DNA from: Streptomyces thermolilacinus SPC6
Lineage (GTDB): Bacteria > Actinomycetota > Actinomycetes > Streptomycetales > Streptomycetaceae
DNA: 64,000 nt
Direction of reading: 5' to 3'
NCBI RefSeq assembly: GCF_000478605.2
Contig: NZ_ASHX02000001.1
Coordinates: forward strand, 3,978,501-4,042,500
Part shown: positions 45,475-53,449 of the stretch, one piece after another
Layout: the number at the start of each line of letters is the position of its first letter
Position numbering within the stretch: position 1 is the first letter of the stretch
Program-made: the position numbers and the translations under genes
Notes under the pieces: model-generated
Databases searched by the model: none
Seen by the model: only the letters and a program-made list of their open reading frames with translations
Told to the model about the DNA's origin: nothing

Positions 45475-45504
45475 ACGGTGGACTGGCCGGATTCGTTCTG
45501 TCAA
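45475..45504 (-). promoter_or_regulatory. Leaderless-type promoter for the Cys leader ORF
   Basis: On the minus strand, a consensus -35 TTGACA (45504-45499) is followed after 18 bases by CACCGT (45480-45475), then six bases, then the ATG at 45468. Transcription would start at or within a base or two of the ATG. The -10 matches only the second and last consensus bases. Confidence 0.5.
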
Positions 45505-45829
45505 CCCGGTCACCGGTTCGGCGGCGCGGATTCACCTCATCCGGTCAGGTCGCCGGGAGAAAGGTTTGTGCTCGCCCGGTCCGGGAGACATGGCGCAGGA
45601 ACCACCCGCGCAAACCCCGCCAGGGGCTTGTGATCCGACTGTGATCCGGGTCGCTTCGCCGCTCCGGCCGCAACAAGATCGCGGCTCTGGTCGTCCTTCC
45701 TGGTGAGGACGGCCGACGGCGGGTGCGAGGGACGGGCGACCGGGAGTGTCTCATTTTTACCGATTTGAACACTTTCTGCGCCGCCTTGGTTCCGCAGAGT
45801 GAATACCGGGCCCAATAGCAGATCTCAGC
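45505..45829. other. Intergenic region between Cys leader promoter and whiB promoter
   Basis: 325 bases of the divergent gap. Base composition becomes AT-richer from about 45745. Possible open frames on both strands use rare codons and lack a ribosome-binding site, so I see no gene. It may hold further regulatory sites for whiB. Confidence 0.5.
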
Positions 45830-45859
45830 TTGACTGCCCTGGAGCTACACACTTGTAAT
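45830..45859 (+). promoter_or_regulatory. Candidate whiB promoter
   Basis: TTGACT (45830-45835), an 18-base spacer, and TGTAAT (45854-45859) fit the principal sigma factor pattern, giving a leader of about 70 bases. A second possible -10, TATAAG (45913-45918), would start transcription just before the ribosome-binding site. In S. coelicolor whiB is known to have more than one promoter. Confidence 0.6.
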
Positions 45860-45935
45860 TTCACTCGTGTCGTTCGGCCGGAAATGGGAAACGGTGCGGC
45901 ATCACGGGGACGTATAAGACAGACGAGGGGCGCAG

Positions 45936-46199
45936 ATGACCGAGTTGTTCCAGGAGCTGCTGGTCGAGGACGCGGACGAGGAACTCGGCTGGCAGGAGCG
46001 CGCGTTGTGCGCCCAGACCGATCCCGAGTCCTTCTTCCCCGAGAAGGGCGGCTCCACCCGCGAGGCCAAGAAGGTCTGCCTCGCCTGTGAAGTCCGTTCG
46101 GAATGCCTCGAATACGCGCTTGCCAATGACGAGAGATTCGGAATCTGGGGCGGCCTGTCCGAGCGCGAGCGCCGCCGCCTGAAGAAGGCCGCCGTCTGA
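45936..46199 (+). CDS. whiB: WhiB iron-sulfur transcription factor
   Basis: 87 residues, the length of WhiB itself. The four cluster-ligating cysteines are C25, C48, C51 and C57 in the CxnCxxCxxxxxC pattern. The GIWGG turn (69-73) and basic end SERERRRLKKAAV form the DNA-binding part. WhiB works with WhiA to trigger sporulation septation in aerial hyphae. GAGGGGCGCAG precedes the ATG. A 15-bp hairpin ends the transcript. The stand-alone gene upstream of the giant glycosyltransferase matches the whiB locus of S. coelicolor as I remember it. Confidence 0.93.
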   Translation: MTELFQELLVEDADEELGWQERALCAQTDPESFFPEKGGSTREAKKVCLACEVRSECLEYALANDERFGIWGGLSERERRRLKKAAV

Positions 46200-46291
46200 G
46201 CGCTCCCCGCGCCCGCCCGCGCGCGGCCCCCGGGCACCCCCGCGGCAGCCGCCGCCCGAGCGCGCACACCAGCCACACGCACCCGCCCAAC

Positions 46292-46328
46292 GGTCCGCCG
46301 CCTGTGCTCTGTCCACAGGCGGCGGACC
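46292..46328 (+). terminator. whiB terminator hairpin
   Basis: A perfect 15-bp stem, GGTCCGCCGCCTGTG (46292-46306) with its complement at 46314-46328, has a seven-base loop. It ends 94 bases before the start of the next gene, which therefore needs its own promoter. Confidence 0.85.
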
Positions 46329-46421
46329 GCTGTCGTGCCAGCCATTAGTGTGGAGCCCCGTCAACGACGCTCCGACGCCCCGCGACGCGGGCGACCCCCT
46401 GGCCGGAGGGCCCGTACCTCG

Positions 46422-49400
46422 ATGTCCGCCACCACAGCCGCGTTTTCCGCCGCTTCCGAGCCGCAGCAGCCCGAGTTCCCGCGGCATGTCGTCACCGCCG
46501 TGCTCGTCTCCCACGACGGAGCGCGCTGGCTGCCGGACGCCCTCGCCGGACTCCTCGGCCAGGAGCGCCCCGCGCAGTACGTCATCGCCGCCGACACCGG
46601 CAGCGCGGACGAATCCGCCCAGCTCGTCGGCGAGGCCATCGGCGACGACCGGGTACTGCACCTCGCCCGCCGCACCGGCTTCGGCGCCGCCGTCGAGGAG
46701 GCCGCCCGCACCGCGCCCCTCCTCGGCCCCGACGACCTGCCCTACCTGAAGCGGCCCAGCGGCTGGGACCCGGCCAGCAGGACCTGGCGCGACGACGCCT
46801 ACGACATGCCCGACCTGCCGCACGGCGAGCCGGTCCAGTGGCTGTGGCTCCTCCACGACGACTGCGCGCCCGCCCCCGACGCCCTCGCCGAACTGCTCCG
46901 CGTCGCCGACTCCGACGAGTACGCCGCCATCGTCGGCCCCAAGCTCCTCGGCTGGTACGACCGCAAGCAGCTCCTCGAAGTCGGCGTCAGCATCGCCAAC
47001 AGCGGCCGCCGCTGGACCGGCCTCGACCGCCGCGAACAGGACCAGGGGCAGCACGACCAGATCCGCCCCGTCCTGTCCGTCTCCACCGCCGGCATGCTCG
47101 TCCGCCGTGACGTCTTCGAGGAGCTCGGGGGCTTCGACCGCCGCCTGCCCCTCATGCGCGACGACGTCGATCTGTGCTGGCGCGCCCACGCCGCCGGGCA
47201 CCGCGTCCTCGTCGCCCCCGACGCCGTCCTCCGCCACGCCGAAGCCGCCTCCCGCGAGCGCCGCACCGTGGACTGCGCCGGCCGCTCCGTCGCCAACCCC
47301 CACCGCGTGGACAAGGCCGGAGCCGTCTACACGCTCCTCGCCAACGCGCGCGGAGCCGCCCTCCCGTACGTCCTCGTCCGCCTCGTCGTCGGCACCCTGC
47401 TGCGGACCCTCGCCTACCTCGTCGGCAAGGCCCCCGTCCAGGCCGTGGACGAGGTCATGGGGCTGTGCTCCGTCCTACTGAGGCCCGAGCGCGTCCTCGC
47501 CGCCCGCCGCAGACGCTCCGCCCACGCCGTCGACCCCGCCGAACTGCGCCCCCTCTTCCCGCCGCCCGGCGCCACCGTCCGCGCCACGGTCGAGCAGGTC
47601 GCCTCCAACTTCTCCGGTACCGATGCCGACGTCGGCGGTTCCCGGCACGGCGCCGTCGAGTCGGGCCCCGGCGGCGACGACGCCGACTACCTGGAGATCG
47701 AGCAGTTCGCCCGGCTCAAGAAGATCGCCCGCAAACCGGGCCCCGTCCTCTTCGCCCTGCTGCTCCTCGTCTCGGTGATCGCCTGCCGCGGCCTGTTCTT
47801 CGGCAGCGGCTCCCTCGCGGGCGGCGCCCTCCTGCCCGTCCCCGACGACGTGGGCGGCCTGTGGAGCCGGTACGCCGACGCCTGGCACCCCCTAGGCACC
47901 GGCGGCACCCAGAGCGCCCCGCCCTACCTCGCCCTGCTGGCGGGCCTGTCCGGCCTGTTCCTCGGCTCCACCGGCTTCGCGCTCACGCTGCTGCTGGTCT
48001 GCTCCGTACCGCTCGCCGGTTTCACCGCGTACTTCGCCTCCCGCTCCCTCGTGGAGTCCCGGCTCCTGCGCGCGTGGGCCGCCATCGCCTACGCCTTCCT
48101 GCCCGCCGCGACCGGCGCCCTCGCCACCGGACGGCTCGGCACGGCCGTCCTCGCGATCCTGCTGCCGCTCATGGCCCGCGCCGCCGTCGCCGCGTACGGG
48201 CTGCGCGGCGGCGGACCCGGCGCCCCGCGCGGCAGCTGGCGCGCCACCTGGGCGTACACGCTGCTCCTCACGTTCACGATGGCGTTCACGCCCGTCGTCT
48301 GGCCGCTCGCCGTCGTCCTCGGCGTCGCCGTCCTCGTCCTGCGCCGCGACGACATCACCGCGTACGCGGTGCGCCTCCTCGCCGTCGCCGGTACGCCGCT
48401 GCTCGTCCTCGCCCCCTGGTCGCTGTCCCTGCTGACCGACCCGGCCGCCTTCCTCAGGGAGGCCGGCACGGCGGTCCGTACGGGCCCGGCGTCCGCGCTC
48501 GACCTGCTCGGCACCAGCCCCGGCGGCCCCCGCACGGTCGGCGGCCTGGTCCTCATCGGCCTCGTCCTCGCGGCCCTCGCCGCCCTGCTGCGCGCCGAGC
48601 GCCAGTTCGCCGTCCGCAGCGCCTGGGCCGTCGCCCTCACCGGCTTCCTCTTCGCCGTCCTCACCAACGGCTCCGGCGACGACGCCACCGGCTGGGCGGG
48701 ACCCGCCACCCTCGTCTACGGCCTCGCCCTCCTCGCCGCGGGCATGCTCGGCGCAGAAGGCGGCCGCACCCGCGTCGCCGCGCAGAGCTTCGGCTGGCGC
48801 CAGCCCGTCGCCGCCCTCATCGCCCTCGCCGCCGCGATCGGCCCGCTGGTCTCCGCCGCCAACTGGATGATCAGCGGCGCGGCCGGACCGCTGGAGCGCC
48901 GCGACCCCACACAGGTGCCCGCGTTCGTCGCCGAGGAGAGCATCACCCGCGACCAGCCCCGCACCCTCGTCCTCGACGGCCCGTCACCCGCCAAGGTGTC
49001 CTACGCCCTCGTCCGCGGCTCCGGCGCCCGCCTCGGCGACGCCGAGCTGACCGCCACCGGCGGCGGCGACCCGCGCCTCGACAAGGTCGTCGCCCACCTC
49101 GTCGCCGGGTCCGGCGCCGACCAGACCGCCGAGCTGAGCGGCTTCGCCATCCGCTACGTCCTGGTACGCGACGGCGCGCCCCGCGAGATGGGCCGCGTCC
49201 TCGACGCGACGCCGGGCCTCAGCAGGCTCAGCCAGCGCGACGGCAGCGCCCTGTGGCGCGTCGACCGCCAGGTCGCCCGTGCCGTCATCGTCCCCGCCGC
49301 AGGCGGCACCGCCGACGCGGGCACCGAACCCCTCCCGGTCGGCTCAGGACCCGTCGAGGCGCACAGCGACATCCCGCCCGGCGGCGAGGGCCGCGTCCTG

Positions 49401-50144
49401 CGCATCGCCGACCGCGCCGACGACGGCTGGCAGGCCACCCTCGACGGCAAGCCCTTGGAGAAGACCACCCTCGACGGCTGGGCGCAGGGCTTCAAGCTCC
49501 CCGCCCAGGGCGGCCGCCTCGACCTGACGTACGACGCGCCGCTCACCCACACCGCGTGGATCTGGGCCCAGTGCGCCCTCGCCGTCGTCCTGGTCGTCCT
49601 CGCCCTGCCGGGGCGCCGCCGCGACATCGACGACGACCTGCCCGATGACCCCGCGGCGGCCATCCCCGCCCAGGACGTCACTGGCGACGGGCGCCGCGCG
49701 CGCAGGCTCCGCGCCGCGGCCGCCGACACCGACCAGCACGGCGCCCCCGCCCCCGTACCGGACCCGGCGAACGAGCCGGACGCCGACCCGTACGCCATGC
49801 CCGCACCGCCGCATGCCCCGCCGCCCGCCACCGACTGGGCCGCACCCGGCGCCGAGCAGCAGTACGGCGAGCAGCCGTACCAGGAGGCGTACGCGCAGCA
49901 GGGCTACGGCGACAACGGCTACGGGCAGCAGCAGTACGGCGAAGCGCCCTACGCCCAGCCGTACGACGGCGCCGCCTACCAGCAGGCCCCGTACGACCCG
50001 GCGGCGCACCCGGCGCAGCAGCAGTACGGCGGGCAGCCGTACGACGAACAGCAGTACCCGTACCAGCAACAGCGGCCGTACGACCCACACGACCCGTACG
50101 ACCCCGCCAGCGAGCAGCGTCCCGACGGGAGCAGCCACCAGTGA
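46422..50144 (+). CDS. Giant membrane glycosyltransferase (GT2 domain plus multi-span region and Gln/Tyr-rich tail)
   Basis: 1240 residues from an ATG with GGAGGG about twelve bases upstream; an earlier in-frame start would fall just after the whiB hairpin. The N-terminal GT2 domain (~20-300) has TAVLVSHDGARWLPDALAGL, IAADTGSADESA, WLWLLHDDCAP (DxD-like) and LMRDDVDLCWRAHAAGHRV. From ~430 to ~840 there are about twelve hydrophobic segments. An extracellular-looking domain (~860-1050) and a last span precede a tail (~1110-1240) of Tyr, Gln, Pro and Gly repeats such as QQYGEQPYQE. It probably transfers sugar to a surface lipid or polymer. It is coupled by GTGA overlap to the DUF5719 gene. Confidence 0.87.
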   Translation: MSATTAAFSAASEPQQPEFPRHVVTAVLVSHDGARWLPDALAGLLGQERPAQYVIAADTGSADESAQLVGEAIGDDRVLHLARRTGFGAAVEEAARTAPLLGPDDLPYLKRPSGWDPASRTWRDDAYDMPDLPHGEPVQWLWLLHDDCAPAPDALAELLRVADSDEYAAIVGPKLLGWYDRKQLLEVGVSIANSGRRWTGLDRREQDQGQHDQIRPVLSVSTAGMLVRRDVFEELGGFDRRLPLMRDDVDLCWRAHAAGHRVLVAPDAVLRHAEAASRERRTVDCAGRSVANPHRVDKAGAVYTLLANARGAALPYVLVRLVVGTLLRTLAYLVGKAPVQAVDEVMGLCSVLLRPERVLAARRRRSAHAVDPAELRPLFPPPGATVRATVEQVASNFSGTDADVGGSRHGAVESGPGGDDADYLEIEQFARLKKIARKPGPVLFALLLLVSVIACRGLFFGSGSLAGGALLPVPDDVGGLWSRYADAWHPLGTGGTQSAPPYLALLAGLSGLFLGSTGFALTLLLVCSVPLAGFTAYFASRSLVESRLLRAWAAIAYAFLPAATGALATGRLGTAVLAILLPLMARAAVAAYGLRGGGPGAPRGSWRATWAYTLLLTFTMAFTPVVWPLAVVLGVAVLVLRRDDITAYAVRLLAVAGTPLLVLAPWSLSLLTDPAAFLREAGTAVRTGPASALDLLGTSPGGPRTVGGLVLIGLVLAALAALLRAERQFAVRSAWAVALTGFLFAVLTNGSGDDATGWAGPATLVYGLALLAAGMLGAEGGRTRVAAQSFGWRQPVAALIALAAAIGPLVSAANWMISGAAGPLERRDPTQVPAFVAEESITRDQPRTLVLDGPSPAKVSYALVRGSGARLGDAELTATGGGDPRLDKVVAHLVAGSGADQTAELSGFAIRYVLVRDGAPREMGRVLDATPGLSRLSQRDGSALWRVDRQVARAVIVPAAGGTADAGTEPLPVGSGPVEAHSDIPPGGEGRVLRIADRADDGWQATLDGKPLEKTTLDGWAQGFKLPAQGGRLDLTYDAPLTHTAWIWAQCALAVVLVVLALPGRRRDIDDDLPDDPAAAIPAQDVTGDGRRARRLRAAAADTDQHGAPAPVPDPANEPDADPYAMPAPPHAPPPATDWAAPGAEQQYGEQPYQEAYAQQGYGDNGYGQQQYGEAPYAQPYDGAAYQQAPYDPAAHPAQQQYGGQPYDEQQYPYQQQRPYDPHDPYDPASEQRPDGSSHQ

Positions 50145-51763
50145 ACCGCAGCACCCTCTCCCTCCTCGCCGCCGCGACCGCCCTCGCAGCCCTCACCGGC
50201 CTCGCCGCCGTGACGTCCCCCGGCGCGGACACCCCGGTCGCCGCCGCCGGCACGGCGCCCGCCCAGCTGCCCGTCGAGCGCAGCAGCCTGCTGTGCCCGG
50301 CACCGAGCACGTCCGAGGTCGCCGAGACGACGTACACCTCGTTCACGCCCGCCACGACCGGCGATGCGGGCAAGTCCGGCTCCGGCGCCCCGGCGGGCGA
50401 GGACGCCCTGCCCGACAAGGCGGAACTGAAGCCGTCCGCCGTCACGCAGGACGCGCCCGCGAAGGACGACAAGAAGCCCGCCGACGACAAGGCCGACGGC
50501 AAGACGGACGAAGAGGCGGAGGACGACAAGGCGGCGGCGCCCGCCAAGAAGCCCGCCGCCGACAAGCCGGTCATCAACGCCACCACCCCCGGGACGCCGG
50601 TCGCGGCGGAGGCCAACGGCGCCGAGGCCCCGGCCCTCATCGGTGTCGCCTCCGGCAAGCTCGCCCCCGGCTGGACCACCCAGCAGACCACCGTCGTCCC
50701 CGCCGGCGGCGCCCGCGGCCTCCTCGGCGTGACCTGCACGGCCCCCGACACGGACTTCTGGTTCCCCGGCACCTCCACCGCCGAGAACCGCCGCGACTAC
50801 GTCCACCTCACCAACCCCGACGACGCCGCCGCCGTCGTGGACATCGAGCTGTACGGGCCGGAGGGCGCCCTGAAGTCGCAGCTCACCGACGGCATCCCGG
50901 TCCCCGCCCGGTCCAGCGTCCCCGTGCTGCTGTCCACGCTCAGCGCGGACCCGGCCACCTCCGACGTCACCGTCCACGTCACCACCCGCAGCGGCCGCGT
51001 CGGCGCTGTCGTCCGCTCCGCCGTGGACCAGCTCGGCAGCGACTGGCTGCCCGCCTCCGCCGACCCGGCCCCGTCGCTCGTCCTCCCCGGCATCCCCGCC
51101 GACGCCACGTCCGTGCAGCTCATGGCGTTCGCGCCCGGCGAGGACGACGCCGAACTGAAGATCCAGCTCGCCGGGTCCACGGGCACCATCACCCCGGCCG
51201 TCCAGCAGACGATCCGCGTCAAGTCCGGGATGACGGCGTCCGCCGACCTGAAGGGCCTCACCAACGGCGAGGCCGGCGCCCTGCTGCTGAGCCCCGCCCA
51301 CGCGAGCCGGGCCACCCCGGTCGTCGCCGCCCTGCGCGTGGTGCGCGGCAGCGGCGACAAGCAGGAGGTGGCGTTCATCCCGGCGACCGGCCCGGTGGGG
51401 GAGCGCGCGACCGTCGCCGACAACCGCGCCAAGGGCACCACCCTGTCGCTGACCGCGCCCGGCAAGACGGCCGAGGTACGCGTCACCGCCTCGCCCGGCA
51501 CCGAGGGCGGCACGCCCGCCACCAAGACGTACACCGTCAAGGCGGGCACCACGGTGGCGGTCACCCCGCCCGCGCCCGCCGGACTCAAGGGTTCCTACGC
51601 GCTGACCGTCGAGACCCTGTCCGGCGGCCCCGTCCACGCGGCGCGCATGCTGGCCCTGCCGCAGGACGGCATCGCGATGTTCACCCTCCAGACCCTCACC
51701 GACGACCGTGCGACGGTGGGCGTCCCGGAAGCCGAGCAGGACCTCGCGGTCCTGGAGGACTAG
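50141..51763 (+). CDS. DUF5719 family secreted protein
   Basis: 540 residues. An N-terminal hydrophobic signal or anchor (TLSLLAAATALAALTGLAAV) is followed by a Lys/Asp/Ala-rich charged stretch (~85-145). Beta-rich repeats run to the end, with FPGTSTAENRRDYVHLTNPDD and VVDIELYGPEG. This is the actinobacterial DUF5719 family, of unknown function, which usually follows the giant GT2 gene. Its GTG overlaps that gene's stop by four bases, so the two products are likely made in fixed ratio and may act together on the outer surface. No catalytic motif is visible. Confidence 0.85.
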   Translation: MNRSTLSLLAAATALAALTGLAAVTSPGADTPVAAAGTAPAQLPVERSSLLCPAPSTSEVAETTYTSFTPATTGDAGKSGSGAPAGEDALPDKAELKPSAVTQDAPAKDDKKPADDKADGKTDEEAEDDKAAAPAKKPAADKPVINATTPGTPVAAEANGAEAPALIGVASGKLAPGWTTQQTTVVPAGGARGLLGVTCTAPDTDFWFPGTSTAENRRDYVHLTNPDDAAAVVDIELYGPEGALKSQLTDGIPVPARSSVPVLLSTLSADPATSDVTVHVTTRSGRVGAVVRSAVDQLGSDWLPASADPAPSLVLPGIPADATSVQLMAFAPGEDDAELKIQLAGSTGTITPAVQQTIRVKSGMTASADLKGLTNGEAGALLLSPAHASRATPVVAALRVVRGSGDKQEVAFIPATGPVGERATVADNRAKGTTLSLTAPGKTAEVRVTASPGTEGGTPATKTYTVKAGTTVAVTPPAPAGLKGSYALTVETLSGGPVHAARMLALPQDGIAMFTLQTLTDDRATVGVPEAEQDLAVLED

Positions 51764-51780
51764 CGGGCCGGACACCTTCC

Positions 51781-51812
51781 GCGCCCGTACGGACACCGGC
51801 CCGTACGGGCGC
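51781..51812. terminator. Hairpin after the DUF5719 gene
   Basis: GCGCCCGTACGG (51781-51792) pairs exactly with CCGTACGGGCGC (51801-51812), loop eight bases, 17 bases beyond the stop. The rest of this 295-base convergent gap is an irregular GAGGCCCGCACCCGC-like repeat. Confidence 0.78.
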
Positions 51813-52058
51813 GGCCCTTTCCCGCGGGCGATTCGAGCGAAGCCGCTGTTCGCAGGACCCGCACATCCCGAGGCCGCGCGCCTTCGGCGAGGCCCCGCGC
51901 CTTCGGGGAGGCCGCACACCCGAGGCCCGCACCCGCGAGGCCCGCACCCGCTGGGCCCACGCATCCGCAGCCCCGCAGGCCATGACCGGCCCCCGCAGGC
52001 TCGCGCATCCCGCACCCGCGCGCCCCGCACGCCCGGCACCGCCACCCCGCGAGCGGTC

Positions 52059-52487
52059 CTAGTCCTGCCCGTACCGCGGGTCCACCGACTCGGGCGCCAG
52101 CCCCAGGAGCTCGGCGACCTGCTCCACCACGACCTCGTGCACCAGCAGCGCCCGCTCGTCCCGGCTCTTGGCGCGCAGCTCCACGGGCCGCCGGTACACC
52201 ACCACGCGCGCGTGCCCGTCCCGCGTCGCGGGCTCCGAACTGCCGAGCGGCACGGAGTCGTCCCGTGGCGCGGGCACCTCCATCACCAGGAAATCGACAT
52301 CGGCGAGCTGCGGCCACCGCCGCTCCAGCCGCTCCACGGAGTCCTGCACCAGGTCCCGGAAGGTGTCCGCGCGCGACAGGGACAGGGGCACCTGGGGCGG
52401 TGCCACGGGCCCGCGCATCCCTCGGCCGTGGCGATCACGGCGGCGCGGTCGCGGCTCGGTCGGGCGAGGTGGTCCTGGACTGTCCAT
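52059..52487 (-). CDS. Metallopeptidase (zincin-1) family protein lacking the usual zinc motif
   Basis: 142 residues. It aligns in layout with the small PF06262-type zincin family: a short basic N-terminus, FRDLVQDSVERLERRWPQLADVDFLVMEVP, VVVYRRPVEL, and a helix before the C-terminus. The helix that should read HExxHH reads HEVVVEQVAELLG (from His117), so the second and third His ligands are missing. It is probably not an active metallopeptidase, or it binds metal differently. It is convergent with the DUF5719 gene. I am sure of the family layout, less of the function. Confidence 0.75.
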   Translation of the reverse strand: MDSPGPPRPTEPRPRRRDRHGRGMRGPVAPPQVPLSLSRADTFRDLVQDSVERLERRWPQLADVDFLVMEVPAPRDDSVPLGSSEPATRDGHARVVVYRRPVELRAKSRDERALLVHEVVVEQVAELLGLAPESVDPRYGQD

Positions 52488-52819
52488 CACCTGACGCAGC
52501 GTAGCTCTCCCGCACCCGGCGCGTTCCCCCGTACGCCCGCGTCCCGGCATGTCGTCAGATGAGCATTCCGGCCACCCGGCGGCGCGATTCGGCACGTTTG
52601 CCCGATCGGTCGCGCTGCGGGAAATGACCGGATTCGTTCGCCGAGCCGAAGGGCCCGACGCTCCTCCCGCCCCTCCCGCAGCCCCCTCCACACCTCTCCC
52701 GCGCAGGTCGGAGGGGCCCTTCGAAACCCTCCTGTGCCCGACGTCACACCGCGACACGGGCGAGTGACCGGGTGGAGAGTCGTCGCGGCCCGCTCAAGAG
52801 TGCGGTACCGTCCAACGTC
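52488..52819. other. Divergent intergenic region (zincin-like / DUF3499)
   Basis: 332 bases, slightly less GC-rich in the middle (52550-52640). It must hold both promoters. A -10-like TACCGT (52806-52811) lies eight bases before the DUF3499 GTG. No gene-like frame is seen. Confidence 0.4.
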
Positions 52820-53200
52820 GTGAGCCCTGTACGTCGCTGTTCGCGCACCGCGTGCGGCCGCCCTGCCGTCGCGACACTGACGTACGTCTATGCCGACTCG
52901 ACCGCGGTCCTCGGCCCGCTCGCCACCTACGCGGAACCCCACTGCTACGACCTGTGCGCCGAGCACAGCGAGCGCCTCACCGCGCCCCGCGGCTGGGAAG
53001 TCGTCCGCCTCTCCGACGCCTCCGGCCCCACCCGCCCCAGCGGCGACGACCTGGAGGCCCTGGCCAACGCCGTGCGCGAGGCGGCCCGCCCCCAGGAGCG
53101 CACCGCCCAGGCCGGCGGCAAGGGCGGCGCCCGGGGCGGCGACCCCGTCGAGGTCGGCCGTCGCGGCCACCTCCGCGTGCTCCGCTCGCCGGACTCCTGA
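52820..53200 (+). CDS. DUF3499 family protein
   Basis: 126 residues from the GTG at 52820. The family core is clear: RRCSRTACGRPAVATLTYVYADSTAVLGPLATYAEPHCYDLCAEHSERLTAPRGWEVV. Four cysteines and two histidines in CSRTAC and HCYDLCAEH suggest a small zinc-binding knuckle. The C-terminal half is a charged Gly/Ala/Arg-rich tail. The family is confined to actinobacteria and has no known role. No ribosome-binding site is visible and TACCGT lies eight bases upstream, so it may be leaderless. The next gene, manB, starts 249 bases on. Confidence 0.85.
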   Translation: MSPVRRCSRTACGRPAVATLTYVYADSTAVLGPLATYAEPHCYDLCAEHSERLTAPRGWEVVRLSDASGPTRPSGDDLEALANAVREAARPQERTAQAGGKGGARGGDPVEVGRRGHLRVLRSPDS

Positions 53201-53449
53201 CCCGCGCAAGGACCGCCGCCGGGGGGCCACGACCGCCCGAACCAGCCGCCTCGGCCGCCCGGTCCGCGTCACGAGCACCCCGCCCGGCTGCCCCGCCCGG
53301 CCGCCTCGGTCTTGTTCATTTGGGCCCGCCCCGCTCCTACCGGCCGGTACCGTTGCTTCCCGGCGACGCTCCGTAGGTACCTCCGTACGCCCCCGACACC
53401 CTCTGCGGGTAGCTTGTGTACCCCACACAGGCTCGCAGGAGGTTGATCA

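Noticed and set aside
45254..45535. 93-residue minus-strand frame covering the Cys leader region
   Set aside because: Codon use (AAT, AGA, CGA) is atypical, no ribosome-binding site is present, and it runs across the candidate promoter. The shorter frame ending in the cysteine run is the better explanation.
46335..46421. Earlier in-frame start for the giant glycosyltransferase
   Set aside because: It would begin seven bases after the whiB hairpin with an arginine/proline-rich extension unrelated to GT2 proteins and no ribosome-binding site.
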